Source: Deltaproteobacteria bacterium (GTDB lineage Bacteria; Desulfobacterota; JAENJC01). From it: a stretch of DNA of 6,977 nucleotides. The notes beneath the pieces were generated by a model. The model had not been told where the DNA came from. It saw nothing but the letters and a program-made list of their open reading frames with translations, and searched no databases. How positions within the stretch are numbered: the stretch's first letter is position 1; each line of letters begins with the position of its first letter. The DNA lies in assembly GCA_016844545.1 (NCBI GenBank), contig JAENJC010000069.1, forward strand, positions 1 through 6,977. Direction: 5' to 3'. Both the position numbers and the translations under genes were made by a program. This document shows, piece by piece, positions 1-6,227 of this stretch.

Positions 1-710
1 GGCCACAGTTGATGCCCTTTCCAAGTATGCACTTAAGGATTCAGGAGAGGAGGTCGTCGCCTGGGCAAGCTGGGGGTTTGCAACCCCCTTTCTACTGGCT
101 ACCCTTCCGTTTATTGAAATACCTACCCTTGACCTTACCTTCTGGATAGCAACAATCCTTGCGCTTCCCCTGGAGCTGGTAGCAGTACTCTTTTATATCA
201 GGTCCATAAAGATTTCTCCCCTCTCTTTGACCATTCCCTTCCTTGCCCTGACCCCTGTATTTCTTATTGCGACATCCTTCTTTATACTTGGAGAGCTCCC
301 GGATTCATCGGGCATAGCAGGAATAATACTTATAGCAGTCGGAGCATATCTTCTAAATCTGAACAGCTCTGGCAAAGGGTTCCTTGCGCCGCTTACAGCC
401 ATATTGAGGGATAAAGGCTCCCTATTAATGATAGGCGTCTCCTTCATCTACAGCATAACCTCAAATCTCGGCAAGATAGCTGTACTCCACTCATCTTCTC
501 TTGATCGGGGTTGTATTTGCCATAATGGTCATGGCCCATTTCTTGGCGATAAGGCTGGTGGAGGTAGCCTACATGATCTCTGTAAAGAGGACGAGCCTGA
601 TATTCAGTGTTCTCTATGGCTGGCTGGTCTTTAAAGAAGAGCATATAAGGGAGCGGCTTCTCGGATGCGTGGTGATGGTGCTGGGGGTGGTCTTGATAAC
701 TTTGTTTTAA
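1..710 (+). pseudogene. DMT/EamA-family transporter, 5'-truncated by the window and disrupted by a frame change with probable internal deletion
   Basis: Reading from base 2 gives a hydrophobic multi-pass protein without a start in the window; its first residues (ATVDALSKYAL) resemble the beginning of EamA/DMT permeases, so probably only a short N-terminal piece is missing. Five or six membrane segments can be followed to about base 490 (…NLGKIAVLHSS). That frame then becomes hydrophilic, Cys/His/Gly-rich nonsense and stops at 632-634. The family-like sequence resumes in another frame from about 501 (LIGVVFAIMVMAHFLAIRL, then VEVAYMISVKRTSLIFSVLYG) and ends at TAA 708-710. EamA proteins usually have about 35-50 residues, including a membrane helix, between these two points; here they are almost abutting. 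I infer a deletion that also shifted the frame, leaving a nonfunctional gene. Family members export or import small metabolites across the inner membrane; the substrate is unknown. A sequencing or assembly error is the alternative. Confidence 0.75.
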
Positions 711-763
711 TGCCAAGTTGTTTTCAAACATCTACTATTGAGCCTAATGAAAGCAACTTGGTA
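711..763. repeat. Long inverted repeat between convergent genes, possible bidirectional terminator or palindromic repeat
   Basis: The left arm TGCCAAGTTGTTTTC (711-725) and the right arm GAAAGCAACTTGGTA (749-763) are complementary at 13 of 15 positions, including a perfect CCAAGTTG/CAACTTGG core, with a 23-base loop. It begins directly after the transporter stop and ends 12 bases before the korB stop on the other strand. The stem is not GC-rich and lacks a clean U-tract, so a classic terminator is only one reading; an interspersed palindromic element is another. Confidence 0.5.
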
Positions 764-775
764 TAAGATACTATG

Positions 776-1612
776 TTACTTGAACCTCTCATAAAGCTTC
801 TTTATAAGGGTCTCTCTTTCCATGACCTCTATATCAGTACCATAATCGGTATACACAGGCCTTTCCTCCTTACAGAAGGTCCCAAGGTGCAGCTTATCCT
901 CCGTCATGGCAAGGGTAATGGCCTTTACCCTGTCGTCTGGTAGATAATCCGTTGACATCAATTCGGTCCTTTCGTTGTAATACCTGAAGGTCTCCCTCTC
1001 ATTAAATGTAATGCATGGCGAAAGGATATGCAGAAAGGAAAAGCCCCGATGAGAGATCCCCTCTTTAATCAGATCAACCAAGGCATCTGGTTTTCCGGGG
1101 AATCCACGGCCCACAAATGAGGCGCCGTACACAAGGGCCATTGCAACCGGGTTTAAGGGAGCTTCTGGAGAGCCCTTTGGTGTAGTCTTGCTGACAACCC
1201 CTTTTTGTGCTGTTGGTGACGGCTGTCCCTTGGTCATCCCATAGAGCGAGTTGTCTATGAGAAGATATGTTATATCCATGTTGCGCCTCGCCATATGCGG
1301 GAGATGCCCGCCACCTATGGCCAGGCCGTCTCCATCCCCGGCTGCGGCGATAACTGTCAGCTGCGGATTTGCAAGCTTTATCCCCATGGCAATAGGCAAT
1401 GCCCTTCCGTGGATGGAGTGGAAGCCGTAGCACTTCACAAAAGCCGCAATCCTGCTGGAGCACCCTATCCCGGAGGCGAGAGCAAGATCCCTTGACTCTA
1501 TATTAAGGTCGCTCAGGGCCTTCATGAGGCAGCTAAGGACTCCATAATCACCGCACCCCTGGCACCAGATGGGCTTTGCGCCCCTATAGTCCATTGGGCT
1601 CTTTTTATCCAT
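776..1612 (-). CDS. korB: 2-oxoacid:ferredoxin oxidoreductase, beta subunit (TPP and 4Fe-4S binding)
   Basis: The 278-residue product has the usual length of KorB/PorB-type beta subunits, which bind thiamine pyrophosphate and one 4Fe-4S cluster and, with the alpha/gamma subunit, catalyse 2-oxoacid + CoA + oxidised ferredoxin = acyl-CoA + CO2 + reduced ferredoxin in the cytoplasm. Cluster ligands are probably Cys17 and Cys20 (WCQGCG), Cys51 (GIGCSS) and Cys200 (SPC). The TPP/Mg motif runs from GDGDG at 92-96 to about Asn121 (LLIDNSLYGMTKGQ). His68-Gly-Arg is the family HGRA motif. The start is ATG 1610-1612, preceded by a strong AAGGAGAGGA seven bases away. The substrate (2-oxoglutarate, pyruvate or another) cannot be fixed from sequence alone; the symbol follows the two-subunit KGOR-like layout. 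Its partner korA lies upstream on the same strand but is separated by an unrelated 1.7 kb block, so co-transcription is doubtful. Confidence 0.93.
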   Translation of the reverse strand: MDKKSPMDYRGAKPIWCQGCGDYGVLSCLMKALSDLNIESRDLALASGIGCSSRIAAFVKCYGFHSIHGRALPIAMGIKLANPQLTVIAAAGDGDGLAIGGGHLPHMARRNMDITYLLIDNSLYGMTKGQPSPTAQKGVVSKTTPKGSPEAPLNPVAMALVYGASFVGRGFPGKPDALVDLIKEGISHRGFSFLHILSPCITFNERETFRYYNERTELMSTDYLPDDRVKAITLAMTEDKLHLGTFCKEERPVYTDYGTDIEVMERETLIKKLYERFK

Positions 1613-1635
1613 GGATTTTCCTCTCCTTGTAAAGT

Positions 1636-1647
1636 TTGATCAAGTTT
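1636..1647. repeat. 12-bp direct repeat, korB-side copy
   Basis: TTGATCAAGTTT here is identical to 3313-3324. The flanking bases differ on both sides, so the identity is exactly 12 bp. It lies just upstream of the korB Shine-Dalgarno sequence. It contains the palindrome TTGATCAA. Confidence 0.85.
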
Positions 1648-1723
1648 ACCACACAGTCGCCAAAATACCATTATCGAATAGATAAGAGAATGAACCTCTT
1701 GTAGAGCTCTCCTATTTGTTATC

Positions 1724-1744
1724 CCCGCAGCGCTTTTGTGCGGG
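1724..1744. other. GC-rich hairpin upstream of korB
   Basis: CCCGCA (1724-1729) pairs with TGCGGG (1739-1744) around a 9-base loop. No T-tract follows on either strand, so it is not an obvious intrinsic terminator. If transcription of korB starts near 1940, this hairpin would lie in its leader. Confidence 0.35.
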
Positions 1745-1946
1745 AACCATGTCTAAACCATCTCTCTGATAGAGATCTTCGGGGGTGGGAGTGATTTGTA
1801 AATTTCTGTGAGTAAAGTGTTGTGTCCCGTTTTCCTCAATGAAAAGGATCGTGACAAACATTTCTTCAGTGAGCTATAGAGACAGCGTGTGCGGATGTTG
1901 TAAGGGAGAGGTGAAGCATTTTGAGATTGCTGAAAGTGAGGCCCGA

Positions 1947-1976
1947 ATAATATAGGGTTCCTGGGTTGCCTGTAAA
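1947..1976 (-). promoter_or_regulatory. Candidate sigma70-type promoter reading toward korB
   Basis: On the minus strand TTTACA (1971-1976) and TATTAT (1947-1952) are separated by 18 bases; an overlapping TATATT gives a 16-base spacer. It lies just past the lipoprotein gene's terminator, so it could supply transcription of korB with a leader of roughly 330 nt, or drive a small RNA. The call rests on motif match only. Confidence 0.35.
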
Positions 1977-2008
1977 CCTTCGACCGACAGGAAAGGCGGA
2001 TGAACTCC

Positions 2009-2045
2009 AAAACAAGAAGGGCTCCGCAATGAAGCCCCTTCTTGT
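2009..2045 (-). terminator. Intrinsic terminator of the DUF4382 lipoprotein gene
   Basis: On the minus strand ACAAGAAGGGGCT (2033-2045) pairs with AGCCCTTCTTGT (2012-2023) in a stem of about 12 bp with one bulged G and a 9-base loop, followed by TTT. It begins 18 bases past the lipoprotein gene's stop codon. It would also block read-through from korA into korB. Confidence 0.75.
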
Positions 2046-2062
2046 GTCCTGAGCCATTTTAT

Positions 2063-3253
2063 CTACGGCACCAGAGTAAAGTCCTGTGTTGCACCCCCCG
2101 TTGAAATGTCCTTGCTGGCCGACTGGGTCTGGTAGCCGGTAGCGGAAGCTTCAACGGTGTATTTGCTCGCGACGGCAGTTTGTTCAACAAATGCAATCGG
2201 CAGCGTACCCGTACCGTATTGGCCGAGCAGCGGCGCACCAATGGGCAAGGTCAGCGTATAGGCGCCGGACGCTGTATCATCGGCTGCCACAAACTTCACT
2301 GTCACGATCGGGGAGGGGTTCGGGGGGATCGGGGCAGAACCGATGTTTTGCTTCGCTGCCACGTAGGCTACTTCAGTCGAACTTGCCGGATTCAAGATTG
2401 CGCTCCCGCTTATGCTTCGAGTCTCAGACACCGGCAACGTGATCCAATTGCCGCTGCCGCTGGTACTGACCACGGTTGTGCTGGTGGTGGTAACGACCGG
2501 CACAGTGGCAATAACTGCCGTGGCATGGCCGTTTGCAGTGAGTACGACATCGTAGTTTCCAGGCGCAAGACGAGCGAGGAAGAACTCGCCGGTTGTCGCG
2601 TTTGGCGCAGTGGATTGAACTATGGCACCGTTCTGTTGCGCCGTAACCATGACGCTGCTACTCAGTAACGCGGTATCTACAAAACCGTCAATGCCGTTCA
2701 GCACAAAGGGGATTACCTTGACCACAGGTTTCAGCGCATAGGTTCCGTTGCCACGCTTCACAATGGACTTGCAGGCGTCGAAATCCAGTACCAGGTCGAC
2801 ACGTTGTCCGGATGCAACGTCGAACTCGTTGACCAGCTTGATCCCGCTTTGCACCGCGCTTGGGGTAACAAGCGCAATCTCGGCGGTGGTGCCCGAAAGG
2901 ACAACCGAGTTGGCGAGACTCGAACCGGTGTTCGGATCCAGCACCAGGCGCAGTTGCGTGTAATGCCCTGCTGCCAACGGGGTCTCGCCAAGGGCTTCGA
3001 GCGCGCCGTTGGTCAGGCTGAGCAAATTTATTTTCCGCGCAGGGTTCAGCGTAATATCAGCCCAGCCGGCATCATTGTCGGATGCCGAACTGCTTTGGTG
3101 CACCCGCACTTTAACGACCGTCACATTCACCGCGTCAAAGCCGCAGGCTGGCGCATCGGTCAGTGAAACGCCGAGGGTGCCAGAGCCGCCACCTCCGCAT
3201 GATGTAAGGGCAATACTAAAAAGTATTGCTAAAAGCGCTTTAATCATTCTCAT
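2063..3253 (-). CDS. DUF4382-domain lipoprotein, function unknown
   Basis: The 396-residue protein starts with a charged n-region and a hydrophobic stretch, then lipobox Leu16-Thr-Ser-Cys19 followed by a Gly-rich linker, so it should be lipidated at Cys19 and exported. Residues about 25-185 (LGVSLTDAPACGFDAVNVTV … YALKPVVKVIP) match the DUF4382 pattern, a beta-rich domain of unknown role. Residues about 187-250 (GFVDTA … GEFFLARLAPGNYDVVLTANG) and about 280-396 resemble carboxypeptidase-regulatory/PEGA-like beta-sandwich modules. Cys37 and Cys161 could form a disulfide. The start is ATG 3251-3253, with AAGGAGAG about 8 bases upstream. The body appears richer in GC than the flanking kor genes, while the first 20 or so codons are AT-rich. 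A terminator follows at 2009-2045. The gene is unrelated to its neighbours and probably arrived by insertion. An adhesion, surface or envelope role is possible but unproven. Confidence 0.85.
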   Translation of the reverse strand: MRMIKALLAILFSIALTSCGGGGSGTLGVSLTDAPACGFDAVNVTVVKVRVHQSSSASDNDAGWADITLNPARKINLLSLTNGALEALGETPLAAGHYTQLRLVLDPNTGSSLANSVVLSGTTAEIALVTPSAVQSGIKLVNEFDVASGQRVDLVLDFDACKSIVKRGNGTYALKPVVKVIPFVLNGIDGFVDTALLSSSVMVTAQQNGAIVQSTAPNATTGEFFLARLAPGNYDVVLTANGHATAVIATVPVVTTTSTTVVSTSGSGNWITLPVSETRSISGSAILNPASSTEVAYVAAKQNIGSAPIPPNPSPIVTVKFVAADDTASGAYTLTLPIGAPLLGQYGTGTLPIAFVEQTAVASKYTVEASATGYQTQSASKDISTGGATQDFTLVP

Positions 3254-3279
3254 ACCTATTCTCTCCTTTTATCAGGGTA

Positions 3280-3292
3280 ATTGTATTACAAT
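3280..3292. promoter_or_regulatory. 13-bp palindrome upstream of the lipoprotein gene, possible operator
   Basis: ATTGTA-T-TACAAT is a perfect inverted repeat with a single central base, 27 bases before the lipoprotein ATG. On the minus strand a weak promoter-like arrangement lies just upstream: TTGATC in the direct repeat, a 17-base spacer, then TGA-TAAATA as a possible extended -10. The palindrome would sit near the transcription start. In AT-rich DNA such a repeat can occur by chance. Confidence 0.3.
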
Positions 3293-3312
3293 ATTTATCA
3301 CATATTCTTATG

Positions 3313-3324
3313 TTGATCAAGTTT
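3313..3324. repeat. 12-bp direct repeat, korA-side copy
   Basis: TTGATCAAGTTT is identical to 1636-1647. It overlaps the last codons and the TGA stop (3317-3319) of korA. Together the two copies bound the block that separates korA from korB. Confidence 0.85.
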
Positions 3325-5044
3325 TATAACAGCTTTCTTCAATCCTCTTTAGAACCTCAGCGACCTTAAAAGGCCTCCCCTCACATAAAGTAAATGATTC
3401 ACAAGTGATGCCGTTAGACCTTAGGACAGCTGCAAACTGGCCGGTATAGTTATTTTCCACTACAACAACCTTTTTCAAAGGCCTTACAAAGTCCTCTATG
3501 ATGTCTGTCTGTAAAGGGTTCAGGAGCTTGGGGTAAAGGGCGGCAACCTTAAGACCCACTTCATTGGCCTTGCTAACGGCCTCTCTTACAGCCCCTTCGG
3601 TAGACCCCCATCCGATGATCCCTATCAGTGCATCGGCAGCACCGAATCTCACAGGTTTAACAGACTCGAGCTTGGCCAGTTCCAGTTTCCCCCATCTCTT
3701 TGCAGTCATAGCGATGTGATTATCAGGGTCGTATGAAGGAGAACCGTCCTCCCTGTGTTCAAGCCCAGTAGCAGCATGCTCGCCGCCCTCCATGCCCGGC
3801 ACTGCCAAGGGTGAAACGCCGTTGTCTGTTAACCTGTATCTCTTATAACCTTTCAACTCCTCTATATCCGGTTTAAGACGCTGGGCCAACTTCAAACCGG
3901 ACAGGTCGAAAGGAGATACCGTTTCTCTTCTCTGTCCCAAAAACTGGTCTGATAGTATAAGTACCGGCGTCTGGCAGGCCTCTGCGATGTTGAATGCCTC
4001 GATGGTCAGATAGAAGCACTCCTCCACTGTGGACGGGGCCAGGACAATCCTCGGCGAATCGCCGTGGGAGCCGAAAATGGCGATGTTAAGGTCGGACTGC
4101 TCGGTCTTCGTCGGCATCCCTGTGGAAGGCCCCGCCCTCTGAACATCCACTATCACGACAGGAACCTCTGCCATTGACGCAAGTCCTATCCCCTCAACCA
4201 TAAGCGAAAGACCCGGTCCTGATGTGGCCGTCATCGCCTTGCTTCCAGCGAAGGAAGAACCCAGCACAGTGCATACGGCTGATATCTCGTCCTCAGTCTG
4301 AATAACTCTGCCGCCCACCTTTGGAAGCTCGGTTGCAAGGAACTCCATAATATCGGTTGCTGGTGTGATCGGATAACCGGCAAAAACCTTCACTCCTGCG
4401 GCAATAGCACCCATAGACAGCGCCTGGTTCCCAGAGAGGATAAGCATCTCTTGTAGCGAACTTCTCATCTCAAGATTAAAACCTGTTACGCTGGCCTTAG
4501 CAGTCACGTTGTCAAGCCCCATTTTAAGGGCCGACAGGCTCTTTTCGCCAAACCTTGCTTTCACAATATCCGCAATTATCTCAAATGGAAGACCAGAGAC
4601 GGCAGAGAAGGCCCCAAGCGCCACCAGGTTCTTTGAAACAAGTGAGTTTAGCTTCTGGTAAGATATTGAGGCAAGAGGAACGCTTATCCCCTGGATTCCT
4701 TCTGGAAGCGAAGGGGTAAACGTCTTCTGTGAGCCGAAGGTGTCTAGGGGCTGCCCGTCGTATATGACAAGGCCACCTTTCTTGATTTCGCTAAGATTAA
4801 GGCTTACTGCATCCTGATTCAGGGCTATGAGGATATCGACCTCATCCCCGTGGGAAAGGACAGGGGAGTCAGAGACCCTGACCTGGGCCATGGATGGCCC
4901 ATCACCCCTCACCTCTGCACCATAGCTCTGGAAGAGCATCGTATGGTGCCCCGCCCTCTTCATCGCTAGGTTCAACATATCCCCGGCAGAAAGAACTCCT
5001 TCCCCCGCAGTCCCAGCAATCCTGATAACAAGGCTATTTGACAT
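3317..5044 (-). CDS. korA: 2-oxoacid:ferredoxin oxidoreductase, fused gamma-alpha subunit
   Basis: The 575-residue product is typical of fused gamma-alpha subunits. Residues about 8-185 form the gamma domain (IRIAGTAGEGVLSAGDML; SYGAEVRGDGPSMAQVRVS). Residues about 205-375 form the alpha pyrimidine-binding domain, with GYPITPATDIMEFLA (223-237), a probable TPP-activating Glu in QTEDEISA (249-256) and TATSGPGLSLMVEG (272-285). Residues about 470-570 form the transketolase C-terminal-like domain (GIIGWGSTEGAVREA; VVVVENNYTGQ). With KorB it couples 2-oxoacid and acyl-CoA interconversion to ferredoxin. I chose ATG 5042-5044 because the homologous sequence begins there; upstream extension is non-family sequence overlapping fbaB. 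No Shine-Dalgarno precedes this ATG (AAACTCCTATAT), which is unusual here. The gene is divergent from fbaB and separated from korB by an inserted block. Substrate specificity is uncertain. Confidence 0.93.
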   Translation of the reverse strand: MSNSLVIRIAGTAGEGVLSAGDMLNLAMKRAGHHTMLFQSYGAEVRGDGPSMAQVRVSDSPVLSHGDEVDILIALNQDAVSLNLSEIKKGGLVIYDGQPLDTFGSQKTFTPSLPEGIQGISVPLASISYQKLNSLVSKNLVALGAFSAVSGLPFEIIADIVKARFGEKSLSALKMGLDNVTAKASVTGFNLEMRSSLQEMLILSGNQALSMGAIAAGVKVFAGYPITPATDIMEFLATELPKVGGRVIQTEDEISAVCTVLGSSFAGSKAMTATSGPGLSLMVEGIGLASMAEVPVVIVDVQRAGPSTGMPTKTEQSDLNIAIFGSHGDSPRIVLAPSTVEECFYLTIEAFNIAEACQTPVLILSDQFLGQRRETVSPFDLSGLKLAQRLKPDIEELKGYKRYRLTDNGVSPLAVPGMEGGEHAATGLEHREDGSPSYDPDNHIAMTAKRWGKLELAKLESVKPVRFGAADALIGIIGWGSTEGAVREAVSKANEVGLKVAALYPKLLNPLQTDIIEDFVRPLKKVVVVENNYTGQFAAVLRSNGITCESFTLCEGRPFKVAEVLKRIEESCYKT

Positions 5045-5051
5045 ATATAGG

Positions 5052-5080
5052 AGTTTAGCATTTACAAACTTTGTTCGCAA
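5052..5080 (-). promoter_or_regulatory. Candidate korA promoter containing a palindrome
   Basis: On the minus strand TTGCGA (5075-5080), a 17-base spacer and TAAACT (5052-5057) lie seven bases from the korA ATG, so transcription would begin at or next to the start codon. The spacer and -35 edge contain ACAAACTTTGT (5064-5074), a perfect 11-base palindrome that could be an operator. Both hexamers match the sigma70 consensus at only 4 of 6 positions. Confidence 0.35.
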
Positions 5081-5111
5081 TAACTGTATATCCAGTTCGT
5101 CAAGATTTTTA

Positions 5112-5140
5112 TTGAAGCATGCAGTATTTAATGGTATAAA
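5112..5140 (+). promoter_or_regulatory. fbaB promoter (sigma70-type)
   Basis: TTGAAG (5112-5117) and TATAAA (5135-5140) are separated by the ideal 17 bases and point toward fbaB. Transcription should start near 5147, giving a short leader of about 25 nt that contains AAGGAGGGG (5161-5169). Confidence 0.65.
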
Positions 5141-5171
5141 ATCTATCAAATTACACCTATAAGGAGGGGTT

Positions 5172-6224
5172 ATGATAAAAGAGATCGAGAAGCTGCTCGG
5201 AGATGAGGCAAAGTCATTACTGGAGTACAAGTGTACCGGTATCCCGAAGGAAACTCTCCACCTCCCTGCTCCGGATTTTGTTGACAGGCATTTCATAAAT
5301 TCCAACAGAAGCAATAGCGTTCTGCAGAGTCTTCAGTGGATGTTCAAACAGGGGCGCCTTCATAGTACAGGCTACCTTTCGATCCTGCCCGTTGACCAGG
5401 GGATAGAACACTCCGCAGGTGCATCATTCGCTCCGAATCCGGAATACTTCGACCCTGAGAATATCATCAGGCTTGCCATGGAAGGGGGATGCAACGCCGT
5501 TGCTTCGACCCTCGGGGTCCTCGGACTGCTTTCCAGGAAGTATGCCCATAAGATACCCTTCATAGTAAAGATAAACCACAACGAGATCCTCTCTTACCCA
5601 AACAAGTATGACCAGATAATGTTTGCCAGCGTGGAACAGGCTGCCGACATGGGTGCTGTAGCCGTTGGAGCCACCATATACTTCGGCTCTGATGAATCAA
5701 GCCGCCAGATCCAGGAGGTCAGCCAGGCCTTCCAGTATGCGCACGAGCTGGGCCTTGCAACCATCCTATGGTGCTACCTCAGGAACAACGCCTTCAAAAC
5801 CAAGGAGGCCGATTATCATACTGCCGCAGACCTGACAGGCCAGGCAAACCACCTTGGCGTAACCATAGAGGCGGACATCATCAAACAGAAGCTCCCTGAT
5901 TGTAACGGCGGTTACAACGCCCTGGCTTTCGGGAAGACCCACAAGCTCGTATACGATAAGCTCACATCCGCAAACCCCATAGACCTGACCCGTTACCAGG
6001 TGGCAAACTGCTATATGGGAAGGATAGGCCTCATCAATTCAGGCGGCCCCTCAGGGAAGAACGATCTGGCGGAGGCGGTGAAGACCGCTGTGATAAACAA
6101 GAGGGCAGGCGGAATGGGCCTGATATCGGGCAGGAAGGCGTTCCAGAAGCCGATGAAAGAAGGGGTTGCGCTCCTTAATGCCATCCAGGATGTGTATCTG
6201 ACCAAGGAAGTTACTATAGCATAG
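5172..6224 (+). CDS. fbaB: Class I fructose-bisphosphate aldolase (FbaB/DhnA type)
   Basis: The 350-residue protein is co-linear with E. coli FbaB as I remember that sequence, sharing long blocks such as GYLSILPVDQGIEHSAGASF (67-86), KINHNEILSYPNKYDQ (133-148), GAVAVGATIYFGS (161-173), the DLTGQANHL motif (220-228) and AVINKRAGGMGLISGRKAF near the C-terminus. It should cleave or form fructose-1,6-bisphosphate from dihydroxyacetone phosphate and glyceraldehyde-3-phosphate through a Schiff base; the nucleophile is expected to be a lysine of ADIIKQK (Lys238 or Lys240). It is cytoplasmic and metal-independent. ATG 5172-5174 follows a perfect-looking AAGGAGGGG at 2-base spacing and a good promoter. 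FbaB-type enzymes are often linked to gluconeogenesis, which would suit the divergent ferredoxin-linked korA, although that pathway link is inferred. A terminator follows. The gene looks intact. Confidence 0.95.
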   Translation: MIKEIEKLLGDEAKSLLEYKCTGIPKETLHLPAPDFVDRHFINSNRSNSVLQSLQWMFKQGRLHSTGYLSILPVDQGIEHSAGASFAPNPEYFDPENIIRLAMEGGCNAVASTLGVLGLLSRKYAHKIPFIVKINHNEILSYPNKYDQIMFASVEQAADMGAVAVGATIYFGSDESSRQIQEVSQAFQYAHELGLATILWCYLRNNAFKTKEADYHTAADLTGQANHLGVTIEADIIKQKLPDCNGGYNALAFGKTHKLVYDKLTSANPIDLTRYQVANCYMGRIGLINSGGPSGKNDLAEAVKTAVINKRAGGMGLISGRKAFQKPMKEGVALLNAIQDVYLTKEVTIA

Positions 6225-6227
6225 TAT

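Larger units (their letters stand above)
1648..2007. other. Gene-free interval downstream of the lipoprotein gene
   Basis: I see no convincing gene here. The minus-strand open frames are short, and the longest begins with TTG inside the terminator tail at 2008-2010. Visible structure includes a hairpin CCCGCA/TGCGGG (1724-1729 with 1739-1744), a small hairpin ATCTCT/AGAGAT (1760-1765 with 1771-1776), and a promoter-like pair on the minus strand at 1947-1976. It may be the 5' region of a rewired korB transcript, host a small RNA, or be remnant DNA of the insertion. Confidence 0.5.
1636..3312 (-). mobile_element. Putative inserted cassette carrying a DUF4382 lipoprotein gene inside the korAB operon
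   Basis: This unit is one copy of the 12-bp direct repeat plus 1,665 bases, ending at the second copy (3313-3324). It separates korA from korB, which are normally adjacent. Removing it leaves the korA TGA, a 27-nt spacer with AAGGAGAGGA, and the korB ATG, a natural operon junction. The block holds one lipoprotein gene, its terminator and about 415 gene-free bases, and much of it looks more GC-rich than the korA/korB DNA. There is no transposase or integrase, and the two ends show no convincing terminal inverted repeats. A 12-bp duplication is within the range known for IS4-group elements and their transposase-less mobile insertion cassettes, but that identity is speculation; recombination at a short homology is also possible. 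Confidence 0.5.

Noticed and set aside
501..710. A separate 69-codon membrane protein starting at TTG 501
   Set aside because: Its sequence is the C-terminal part of an EamA transporter and continues the disrupted upstream frame; no ribosome binding site precedes it.
1074..1495. Open frames on both strands inside korB
   Set aside because: They are frame shadows of korB, which has clear motifs and a strong start.
1753..2010. Minus-strand open frame of 85 codons, with VYRQPRNP vaguely recalling the N-terminus of IS91-type transposases
   Set aside because: It begins with TTG in the terminator tail, has no ribosome binding site, and the resemblance does not extend beyond a few residues.
1866..2057. 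Minus-strand open frame of 63 codons downstream of the lipoprotein gene
   Set aside because: It spans the terminator hairpin and has no ribosome binding site or recognisable domain.
1636..3324. Integron gene cassette or classical insertion sequence
   Set aside because: No attC-like core sites, no integrase or transposase, and comparing the two ends by eye gives no convincing terminal inverted repeats.
2180..3329. Several plus-strand open frames across the lipoprotein gene
   Set aside because: They lie antisense to a well-supported gene, have low-complexity Arg/Cys-rich products, and reflect its GC-rich third positions.
5045..5314. Ninety-residue N-terminal extension of korA, with a start at 5312-5314
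   Set aside because: The extra residues do not resemble the family, overlap fbaB on the other strand and cross its promoter; homologous sequence starts at the ATG at 5042-5044.
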